Below are positions 1-6,510 of a DNA stretch of 64,000 bases, in pieces. Both the position numbers and the translations under genes were made by a program. The DNA comes from Solibacillus sp. FSL H8-0523 (lineage in GTDB: Bacteria > Bacillota > Bacilli > Bacillales_A > Planococcaceae). The stretch is from positions 3,038,001-3,102,000 of the forward strand of contig NZ_CP150291.1 in assembly GCF_038051985.1 (NCBI RefSeq), given 5' to 3'. Numbering within the stretch: the stretch's first letter is position 1; each line of letters opens with the position of its first letter. The notes below the pieces were generated by a model. It was not told the DNA's origin. It did no database searches and was given only the letters and a program-made list of their open reading frames with translations.

Positions 1-147
1 AAGGGCTCTAAAATTCCAACGCAAGTAGCCATTTATGCAGGCGACCACCGTTTAATCATTCCAACAACTAGTGGTGTGATTACGCGTGTACTATTAGTAG
101 ACTATTATAAAGATCATTACATTACCGCTAGACGTGTCATGAAGTAA
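1..147 (+). CDS. C-terminal end of an unidentified protein (partial)
   Basis: An open frame runs from the window edge to a TAA stop and encodes the last 48 residues of a protein. The piece contains DHRLIIPTTSGVITRV and ends ARRVMK. I do not recognise the family. A strong intrinsic terminator follows 27 bases later, which supports this being a real gene end. The start and most of the protein lie outside the window. Confidence 0.6.
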   Translation, partial: KGSKIPTQVAIYAGDHRLIIPTTSGVITRVLLVDYYKDHYITARRVMK

Positions 148-173
148 CCTTGGCACATCGTTTATCCAAAGAC

Positions 174-222
174 AAAAGCTCTATCACTCGGACAAGATGT
201 CGTGTGTGATAGAGCTTTTTTG
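174..222 (+). terminator. Intrinsic terminator
   Basis: An 11 bp stem (AGCTCTATCAC at 177-187 with its complement at 206-216) is followed by a T-run. It ends the partial plus-strand gene and faces the convergent Mur ligase gene. Confidence 0.85.
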
Positions 223-246
223 TATGAATCAGTTTTACCATTTACC

Positions 247-1635
247 TTACTCGCTACTTTTCAATTGTTTGGCAAAATGTATCATGGCTCGACTCGACAT
301 GGGTCCTTTTATCAATAGTATGGACTGTGCATCTAATTGCGGCTTCAACAGTTCATATACCCCTTGAACATCCTTAAACATATACACTTGTGCTGTTGTC
401 CCATCTGCAAGTGCTTGTTTGGCAATATGGGCTGCTTTTGATCCAACCGTAATTAAGGTGTGAATAGGATAAGTAGCGACTAAACTGCCTAACTCGCTGT
501 GATATTTTTTTTCGAATTGTCCAAGTCTTTTAATATCCCCTAATACTAAATAGCGCTTCTTCCCTTTACCGATTGCATCGATTACCTTTAATGCGGCTTC
601 TACAGATGTTGGGTTATTGGTCCATGTATCATCGATGATTGTGCTTCCTCCTAACCCTGTAGAAAACTGCAAATGTCGCTCCATTTGTTTGAATGTCCTT
701 AAGTGCATAATCGCCCTTTGTATAGAGAATCCTAGCTCCTGAATGACCGCCAAAACGGCAAGTACATTATACACTTGGTGTTCCCCGTAACCTGGAATAT
801 AGGCATTGTACGTTTGATTGTTTACATGCACCTGAAATTTCATGCCCTTCGCTGCAAATTCAATATTTGTTGCGGTAATATGTGCCTCATTGTGAAGACC
901 AAATGTAATCACTTTGTTTTTGTACGTGTCTATCGGGAGTTTTTTTGTATTTTCATCATCCGCATTGATTATTAACGTGCCACCAGCGCGAATGCCCTGT
1001 AAAATTTCTCCCTTCGCTTGAATGTAGCCATTTAAATCTTTACAGCCATCTAAATGATGCACACCGATGTTTGTAATGACACCAATTGTTGGCTGGTATA
1101 CACGACATTGATGGCTAATGTTGCCCGAATTGCCTAAACCTAATTCGAATACTGCTGCTTTCGTCTCGTCTTCAATGCCAAGTAAATACCCTAGCGACTG
1201 ACGTGGCTCGTTAATACTGCTGATCGATGTTTGAACCAACATGTCTTTGCTTAAAATGTGTTTCAGCATTTCTTTTGTCGTTGTCTTACCGCAAGTTCCT
1301 GTAATCGCAACAACCGGGATTTCAAACAAGTTCCGGTAGTACGTACAAAAATCCCAGTATGCCTGTAACGTATTGCGCACGTGAATAACAGTTATGTGAG
1401 CTGGCGCATCCTTTAGCTGTTCTATTCCTTTATCTGAAACAAGCACAGTCGATATCTTAGCTTTTAATGCGCCCCAGTTCACTTCGTCACTTTTGCGAAC
1501 AAAAACAAGCGTATTCGGTGCGATTAATGCTTGCGAATCATAGTACATTACCTGCTTCACATCCCCTGTTTCTGTTCCGCTAATTAATTGCCCTCCTAGC
1601 AATTGGCGAATGGTTTTTACATGTAAAGCTCGGAT
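247..1635 (-). CDS. Mur ligase-like ATP-dependent amino-acid/peptide ligase A
   Basis: The protein has the MurF-type layout: an N-terminal domain, an ATP-binding centre with P-loop GTCGKTTTK at about residues 112-120, NIGVHHL, an AKGEIL segment holding the lysine that is carbamylated in Mur ligases, GEHQVYN, DDTWTNNP, and a C-terminal domain with VLGDIKRLG. The KGSR motif of true MurF, which contacts the substrate, reads IKGPMSSRAM here, so cell-wall MurF activity is unlikely. It is the last gene of a minus-strand run with an ATP-grasp gene 50 bases upstream. The start is odd. An in-frame TAA lies four codons upstream, and the only codon with a well-spaced ribosome site (AAGGGGG, 7 nt) is ATC at 1635; it aligns with the ATG start of the paralogue at 3615-4985. 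The first ordinary candidate is TTG at 1602, which has no ribosome site. Likely a spore-related ligase of unknown substrate. Confidence 0.8.
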   Translation of the reverse strand: MRALHVKTIRQLLGGQLISGTETGDVKQVMYYDSQALIAPNTLVFVRKSDEVNWGALKAKISTVLVSDKGIEQLKDAPAHITVIHVRNTLQAYWDFCTYYRNLFEIPVVAITGTCGKTTTKEMLKHILSKDMLVQTSISSINEPRQSLGYLLGIEDETKAAVFELGLGNSGNISHQCRVYQPTIGVITNIGVHHLDGCKDLNGYIQAKGEILQGIRAGGTLIINADDENTKKLPIDTYKNKVITFGLHNEAHITATNIEFAAKGMKFQVHVNNQTYNAYIPGYGEHQVYNVLAVLAVIQELGFSIQRAIMHLRTFKQMERHLQFSTGLGGSTIIDDTWTNNPTSVEAALKVIDAIGKGKKRYLVLGDIKRLGQFEKKYHSELGSLVATYPIHTLITVGSKAAHIAKQALADGTTAQVYMFKDVQGVYELLKPQLDAQSILLIKGPMSSRAMIHFAKQLKSSE

Positions 1636-1685
1636 AAAATCGCCCCCTTATCATAGAATATGAAAGTTCATTCAAATTTCTTAGG

Positions 1686-2960
1686 TCATCGATTCATACG
1701 TATATACTCCAGTACTGTATTGTACATCGCGGGCTCTTCTAAATTTTTAAAAAGCGACAAATCCGGTACATAATTCCCTTCAAGTATCCAAATCTGACCA
1801 AAGTTCGTTACGGCAACGTCAAAGCCAATGATTTTTCGTTCTGTAGGTTCATCAAGCAATTTAGATGCCGCTATACACATGCGATCCATACGCTTATCAA
1901 GTCTTCGATGGAATAATGAAAGTACCGTAGACTGTTTTAATGCTATGGGCAATGGCAAAACGGCCTCTACTGCATTCGTTACAAAAAAGTGAGGCCCAGC
2001 CACCTTCACAACTTTGCCGGTTACATGCCAATCATTTTTTGCCTTTTGTGTCATGACCCGTATATCAGAGAAACGCTGATTAATCGTTGCTAAGGCAATG
2101 CCCCGTTGAATAATGTAGTTATTTTCAATGGCCACATGTTTCCGAATATGTTCAGATACTTGCCCGATACCCTGTATCATCCATTTTTGTCGCCCTATCT
2201 GAATCTCATAACTTCGCCTATTCATTTTAGAAATTTTTATAATTCCTTTTCCTTGTTGTCCATTGCAAGGCTTTAAAAATACAAGTGGATATTTCTTTAA
2301 ATATTGAGTAAATGTTGCTCGCGTTAGTAAATCGGTTTGTGGCATGTATTTCGCTATGCTTTGATATTGATTCCATTTGCTGACTGAGAAATGCAAAAAT
2401 GAATCAGTAATCGCTACATCCCCTGCAAGGGTAAATGACAACTCTATTACAATGGATTCACAAAGCGGATAAAATGGTCCTAGTTGCTCCGCTGCCATAA
2501 GCGCTAATTTTTTCAACCTTGCTTGATGCATGAAATAAGCAAGCGCTTCTATAACGTTACTTGTTTGTTTTGACGAAGCCGTAACATACCAATGTCCATT
2601 ACGTTTGTGAACGGTTATAAACCGGCGAAAGCTTTTTTTAGTAAGATGTGTTGAATTAAGTTGCGGTTGCATAACATAATTTCTATCACCTATAACTTGT
2701 TGAATCGATTCATAAAGACGCGTGCCCTCTAGCCCTTCAATTGTTTCTAAATTTGTTCTTACACGGAACTTCCCTTGCTGTTTTTCCACAAAAATGGAAT
2801 CCATTCCGGTGATCGGTTTTAGAATGATTTTATTTGTACTTTTCAACATGGAAAACAGCGTAGCTTTTGAAAATCGTTCAGTCACCACTACATACGGACT
2901 TAGTTGTTCCTGCTGCATCAGAATTTTATATTGGCCAATTCTCCCCCTTATCACATGCAT
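1686..2960 (-). CDS. YheC/YheD-family ATP-grasp protein with tandem domains
   Basis: This 424-residue protein belongs to the YheC/YheD ATP-grasp group, known in B. subtilis from spore-coat-associated proteins. The C-terminal half is a convincing ATP-grasp: VFLKPCNGQQGKGI (ATP-binding loop), YIIQRGI, FSDIRVMTQ, and GFDVAV with ILEGNYVPD near the end. The N-terminal half repeats the pattern in weaker form (IILKPITGMDSIFV, YVMQPQLN, RRFITVHKR), which suggests an internal duplication with one decayed copy. I chose ATG at 2960, which follows a GGGGGAA site; an upstream TTG at 2975 is possible. It lies between the 145-residue protein and Mur ligase A in the same orientation, so ATP-grasp and Mur activities are probably used together. 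The substrate is unknown. Confidence 0.8.
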   Translation of the reverse strand: MHVIRGRIGQYKILMQQEQLSPYVVVTERFSKATLFSMLKSTNKIILKPITGMDSIFVEKQQGKFRVRTNLETIEGLEGTRLYESIQQVIGDRNYVMQPQLNSTHLTKKSFRRFITVHKRNGHWYVTASSKQTSNVIEALAYFMHQARLKKLALMAAEQLGPFYPLCESIVIELSFTLAGDVAITDSFLHFSVSKWNQYQSIAKYMPQTDLLTRATFTQYLKKYPLVFLKPCNGQQGKGIIKISKMNRRSYEIQIGRQKWMIQGIGQVSEHIRKHVAIENNYIIQRGIALATINQRFSDIRVMTQKAKNDWHVTGKVVKVAGPHFFVTNAVEAVLPLPIALKQSTVLSLFHRRLDKRMDRMCIAASKLLDEPTERKIIGFDVAVTNFGQIWILEGNYVPDLSLFKNLEEPAMYNTVLEYIRMNR

Positions 2961-2984
2961 GATGGCTTCCCCCAATACATTTGA

Positions 2985-3022
2985 TAAAATGAACTGTCCA
3001 GAGTTACCTTTTGGACAGTTCT
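2985..3022 (-). terminator. Intergenic hairpin, weak terminator or attenuator
   Basis: GAACTGTCC (2991-2999) pairs with GGACAGTTC (3013-3021) directly after the stop of the 145-residue protein gene. On the minus strand ATTTTAT follows, a poor T-run. It may partly terminate transcription or protect the upstream mRNA, separating a highly expressed structural gene from the ligases. Confidence 0.5.
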
Positions 3023-3028
3023 CTACGT

Positions 3029-3466
3029 CTAACTTTGACAGCCTACTGCAACAATCGATCCTTGTTCAACCTGAACTGTACCGCCTTGATTAAAGAATTC
3101 TGTAATGACGAAGCTTTGAACTAAATCATTCTCAGCCGTTGCTACTTGATCCCTAAATACTGCTACAAATGAATATTGTGTCATGCCAACCAGTCCTGTA
3201 CCTTGAACCGTTACAACACAGTTCTGGCCTTCTCTTCTACATGTCACATCAGTAATTTCATTCGCTGTGAATAAAAAATTATAACGATTTGGTGTTTCGG
3301 TATCTTCAAATCGTAGTGAAAGTGTAGAAGTATTAAGCGTAGAAATACATACATTTGCACGGTACGTTAAATTACCAGTGATATTTCCACGAACCCCGTT
3401 GATCCTAACATTGACCCTTCTGGCAAAAGCATTTACTTGAACACCACATGGACAAATTCCTCCCAT
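3029..3466 (-). CDS. Unknown 145-residue cysteine-containing, probably beta-rich protein
   Basis: The family is not recognised. The protein starts MGGICPCG, has six cysteines (5, 7, 40, 76, 83, 143), no transmembrane segment and no clear signal peptide. It consists mostly of alternating hydrophobic and polar residues with Thr, Asn and Val, which fits a beta-sandwich or a self-assembling surface protein. Start and end both carry cysteine (CPCG and VGCQS), as in many disulfide-linked spore coat or appendage subunits, though I see no match to Ena proteins. The ribosome site GGGAGGG is strong. It sits inside the Mur/ATP-grasp run, 148 bases after one Mur ligase and 68 before the ATP-grasp gene, so it could be a structural partner or an acceptor substrate. 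That role is inference only. Confidence 0.7.
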   Translation of the reverse strand: MGGICPCGVQVNAFARRVNVRINGVRGNITGNLTYRANVCISTLNTSTLSLRFEDTETPNRYNFLFTANEITDVTCRREGQNCVVTVQGTGLVGMTQYSFVAVFRDQVATAENDLVQSFVITEFFNQGGTVQVEQGSIVAVGCQS

Positions 3467-3614
3467 TGTTCTCCCTCCCTTCCTGTAAGATTAATACATT
3501 ATATTCATATAATATTGAAGCTGCTTGTGTATTTGCCACTAATGGTTCTATTGCCCACATGCGTGTCCTGTATAAATGTTTTATTGATTTCCCATAAAAG
3601 CTCATAACCAAATC

Positions 3615-4985
3615 CTATTTTTTCTTTAGTTTCGTTGCTAATTCAAACATCGTTTTACTATACATATCTCCCTTAATCAAAATAATCGTATTGGGATTCA
3701 TTTCATTTTTTAATAATTCGTAGGCGAGCACACTATTATTAAAACGATATACTGGTGCTTGTATGCCTAGCGCGAGTGCGTGGTCTGCTAGTATTTTTGC
3801 ATGCTCTCCCACTGTAATGAGTAGATCTACGCCTTTTTCCTTTACAAGCTCTGCAGCTTTTTTATGAATATACGTCCCCCATGAACCAACATCGGTAATC
3901 GTCCCAATTACTGCAATCCGTTTTTTTTCCTTAGCGAGCGCATTTAAAACATTCAGTCCCGCCTCTAAAGAAGTGGTTGTAATGCTCCACGTATCGTCTA
4001 GCAGGAGTGCGCCATTTTGCCCTTCAACCAATTGCAATTGCTTATTGAGTGGTCTGAAACTTTGCAGCTGTTTTGCAGCTTGCGGAATCGTTAATCCGAT
4101 TTCAGTAACCGCCGCAATAGCTGCTAAAGCATTCAATACTTGATGCTCTCCAAAACCTGGTACATAAATTGGATGTTGCTGCCCTTTATGAACAACTGTA
4201 AATGCCATCCCGTTTATACTGTATTGAATATTTTTTGCCACAAACTCATTGGCGTCGTCTGTACCAATTGTTATCATTTTGCCGTTAAATTTAGAGAAAT
4301 CGATTTTACGCGTATTTAGATCCCCCGCGTTGATAATTAACACGCCACCATCCAATATGTCTAACATCTCTGCTTTTGCCTCAATATAGCCTTCTAATGT
4401 TTTACAATAATTGAGATGGTGTTCGCCAATGTTTGTAATAATGCCTATTGTTGGCTTGAAATACTTTCCTGCTTTCAATAAATCCCCCGGTCCCCCTACA
4501 GCCGTTTCAAAAACGGCAGCCTCAGTATCTTCTTCAATACTCAATAAATATGGAAAATGAGCCGTTCTAGAATTCGTACTAAACTGTGTTGCCGTTACTT
4601 TTTTATAGGGCGTTACGATATGCTTAATCATTTCCTTTGTTGTTGTTTTCCCTGCCGTCCCTGTAATCGCCACAACCGGTAGCTGAAATTGTGCGCGGTA
4701 AAAGCGAATAAATTTCCATAAAGCTTCTTCTGAATGTTTGACGTTGATGATTGTCACGCCACTTGGAAGCTCTTTTGTTTGATAAGGCCACTCTGTTACT
4801 AATACAAGCGGAAAAAAGGAAACTAAATTTGTCCAGTTCATAATGCGTTTTTCAATAAATAAAACCGTATTCGGATGCTTCACTTGCCTTAACCGATAAG
4901 CCCCGTGCCCAATCTGAACAGCTGGGCCATGTGTATGCTGACCTGAAATAATGGTGCATAATGTTTCAACGGATATTGGCTTCAT
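3615..4985 (-). CDS. Mur ligase-like ATP-dependent amino-acid/peptide ligase B
   Basis: This is a 456-residue paralogue of the gene at 247-1635 with the same motif order: P-loop GTAGKTTTKEM at residues 109-119, NIGEHHL, an AKAEML segment, GEHQVLN, DDTWSITTTSLEA, VIGTITDVG, and IKGDMYSKTM where MurF has KGSR. The N-terminal domain is MurF-like but short. ATG at 4985 (MKPIS) is chosen because GGAGG lies 7-8 bases upstream; the longer frame from 5027 has no support. It is the first gene of a four-gene minus-strand run (ligase B, 145-residue protein, ATP-grasp, ligase A) with a sporulation-type -10 box just upstream. Known Mur ligases join an amino acid or peptide to a carboxylate through an acyl phosphate; the substrate here is unknown. 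Confidence 0.82.
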   Translation of the reverse strand: MKPISVETLCTIISGQHTHGPAVQIGHGAYRLRQVKHPNTVLFIEKRIMNWTNLVSFFPLVLVTEWPYQTKELPSGVTIINVKHSEEALWKFIRFYRAQFQLPVVAITGTAGKTTTKEMIKHIVTPYKKVTATQFSTNSRTAHFPYLLSIEEDTEAAVFETAVGGPGDLLKAGKYFKPTIGIITNIGEHHLNYCKTLEGYIEAKAEMLDILDGGVLIINAGDLNTRKIDFSKFNGKMITIGTDDANEFVAKNIQYSINGMAFTVVHKGQQHPIYVPGFGEHQVLNALAAIAAVTEIGLTIPQAAKQLQSFRPLNKQLQLVEGQNGALLLDDTWSITTTSLEAGLNVLNALAKEKKRIAVIGTITDVGSWGTYIHKKAAELVKEKGVDLLITVGEHAKILADHALALGIQAPVYRFNNSVLAYELLKNEMNPNTIILIKGDMYSKTMFELATKLKKK

Positions 4986-5011
4986 CTCATGTTTCACCCT
5001 CCTTTCCCTCT

Positions 5012-5020
5012 TAGCATATG
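5012..5020 (-). promoter_or_regulatory. Possible mother-cell sigma (SigK/SigE-like) -10 box
   Basis: The minus strand reads CATATGCTA, matching CATANNNTA, about 27 bases before the ATG of ligase B. I could not confirm a -35 element. The same box precedes the CotZ-like gene at 9189-9197. Confidence 0.4.
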
Positions 5021-5118
5021 TACACAATCAGTTCACTACGTAGTTATTTGTATTACATAGGATGGATAACCAGAGAAAAATCCGTTCTCGCCATACATTT
5101 AAGAGGAGGTACATCCTT

Positions 5119-5136
5119 ATGAATGGAGGTGAATGA
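5119..5136 (+). promoter_or_regulatory. Five-codon leader ORF overlapping the ribosome site of the next gene
   Basis: ATG-AAT-GGA-GGT-GAA-TGA follows a GAGGAGGT site at 5103-5110 by 8 bases. The body of the mini-ORF is the GGAGGTGA ribosome site for the TTG start at 5138, and its stop ends one base before that start. This geometry suits translational coupling, but it could be chance. Confidence 0.35.
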
Positions 5137-5137
5137 A

Positions 5138-6343
5138 TTGAAAACCATTATATTTATTGGAACAAATAAGTCCGGATCAAGTAGAGAGGCGACGAAAGCA
5201 GCTGAAAAATTAGGCTATTTTACCGTTCTCTTCACAAGTAATGAACGGCAATTTGAACAGCGAACAGAATACGAGGAGATTCATAAAATGACCATACTGG
5301 ATACAACCAATATAGAGCAAATGAAATCGGAAATTACAAAGCTTCAAGAATTAGGCTTTGATATTAAACTGATTGTTAGTTTTGTTGATCCATATGTGCA
5401 TGTTGCAGCGTTACTATGCGAACAATTTTGCCAAAATCTCACCTCCACAAGGGCCATCGAAATCATGGAAGATAAGGAACAAACACGAACATTTTTGTTA
5501 AACAAATCCTATTCTCCACAATTTACCGTCCTCGGACCAGCTGAACAACTAACAGGCAAAGTGACCTTTCCACTCATTATCAAATCTCCCAAATCAACGG
5601 GATCCAAGGATGTCTTGTTTGCCTCGGACAACAAAGAATTACACAAGCATCTCACAACACTTCGCAACAAATATCCAACTGAACCCATCATTACGGAGGA
5701 ATATTTAAAGGGAGAGCAATATTTAGTCGAAGTAATTGTACACAACCATCAGCCTCAGATTATCGCTGTCATCAGGCAAGATATTACAAAGGGGAAACGA
5801 TTCATTATTACAGGCTACCAACTATTTTCAACGGTACCTCCTAAGTTGTTAGAAAGTCTTAACACACTTTGTCAATCACTCGTCGAAACCTTTGAACTGA
5901 AAACAGGGGCATTTCATATTGAATTGCGTCTAACGAATAGCGGTTGGAAACTGATTGAAATTAACCCACGTATTTCAGGTGGCGCAATGAACAAGATGAT
6001 TGAAGCGGCATTTGGGTTTAACTTAGTCGAACAAACATTAAAACTTTACCTCGGAGATGAACCGGATTTTACACCAAAGCATAATGATTACGTCTATACA
6101 AAACATTTAATCGTCCATCACAAAGGTATTTTAGAAAAGGTAACCGGCAAGCAACGCGCGTTAAAATGCCCTGGTATTTATGATGTGTATGTGAAGCCCA
6201 AAAAAGGAACGATACTCATTCCCCCATTATCGATGGGCCACCGCTATGCGTATATCATCGCGCAAGGGGCAACATTAAAAGAAGCGGTTGCACGAGCAAA
6301 CCGTGCAGCAAGTGAAATTAGATTTCATATGCGCAGGCTGTAA
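5138..6343 (+). CDS. ATP-grasp enzyme, L-amino-acid-ligase-like
   Basis: The 401-residue protein has the carbamoyl-phosphate-synthase/biotin-carboxylase type of ATP-grasp fold used by L-amino-acid ligases such as BacD. Seen in order: an N-terminal nucleotide-like domain starting IIFIGTNKSGSS, PLIIKSPKSTGSKDV (ATP-binding lysine and loop), EEYLKGEQYLVEV, a FHIELR strand, and the metal-binding EINPRISGGAMN. TTG at 5138 is preferred because GGAGGTGA ends six bases before it; ATG at 5123 overlaps that site. It is the only plus-strand gene within the ligase cluster, divergent from ligase B, and its stop abuts repeat copy 1. The predicted chemistry is an amide bond between amino acids or peptides using ATP; the product is unknown. 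Confidence 0.78.
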   Translation: MKTIIFIGTNKSGSSREATKAAEKLGYFTVLFTSNERQFEQRTEYEEIHKMTILDTTNIEQMKSEITKLQELGFDIKLIVSFVDPYVHVAALLCEQFCQNLTSTRAIEIMEDKEQTRTFLLNKSYSPQFTVLGPAEQLTGKVTFPLIIKSPKSTGSKDVLFASDNKELHKHLTTLRNKYPTEPIITEEYLKGEQYLVEVIVHNHQPQIIAVIRQDITKGKRFIITGYQLFSTVPPKLLESLNTLCQSLVETFELKTGAFHIELRLTNSGWKLIEINPRISGGAMNKMIEAAFGFNLVEQTLKLYLGDEPDFTPKHNDYVYTKHLIVHHKGILEKVTGKQRALKCPGIYDVYVKPKKGTILIPPLSMGHRYAYIIAQGATLKEAVARANRAASEIRFHMRRL

Positions 6344-6465
6344 GAAAAGCGCATTCTCGCCCTTTAAGCCCAAGAAACATTGGAGACCCGATGCAAAAGT
6401 AAACGCTCCACCACTTTTGCAAGAGGGTTCGAAATGTTGCGAGGGGCTGGCGCGAATGCCTAGAC
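6344..6465 (+). repeat. Structured intergenic repeat, copy 1 (122 bp)
   Basis: This stretch is strongly similar along its whole length to 26116-26238. Shared blocks include GCAAAAGTAAACGCT, CCACTTTTGCA, GAGGGTTCGAAATG and GCCTAGAC. The ends form a stem (GCATTC near the 5' end with GAATGC near the 3' end) and the middle forms a second one (GCAAAAGT with ACTTTTGC). It begins immediately after the stop codon of the ATP-grasp gene. It may be a REP/MITE-like element or a structured RNA; the strand is arbitrary. Confidence 0.75.
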
Positions 6466-6468
6466 AAA

Positions 6469-6503
6469 AAGGCTTTACGAAAAGTATTTCACTTTCCGTA
6501 AAG
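6469..6503. terminator. Bidirectional terminator
   Basis: AGGCTTTACG pairs with CGTAAAGCCT, flanked by A-rich and T-rich tracts, between the convergent ATP-grasp gene and the fusion ligase gene. Confidence 0.8.
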
Positions 6504-6510
6504 CCTCTTT

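Noticed and set aside
3405-3611. 68-codon minus-strand frame upstream of the 145-residue protein
   Set aside because: It has no ribosome site at its start and overlaps the start and ribosome site of the better-supported gene in another frame.
247-5027. True MurF of cell-wall synthesis
   Set aside because: Three paralogues lie together, and all lack the KGSR substrate motif that MurF uses; the chromosomal murF normally lies beside ddl.
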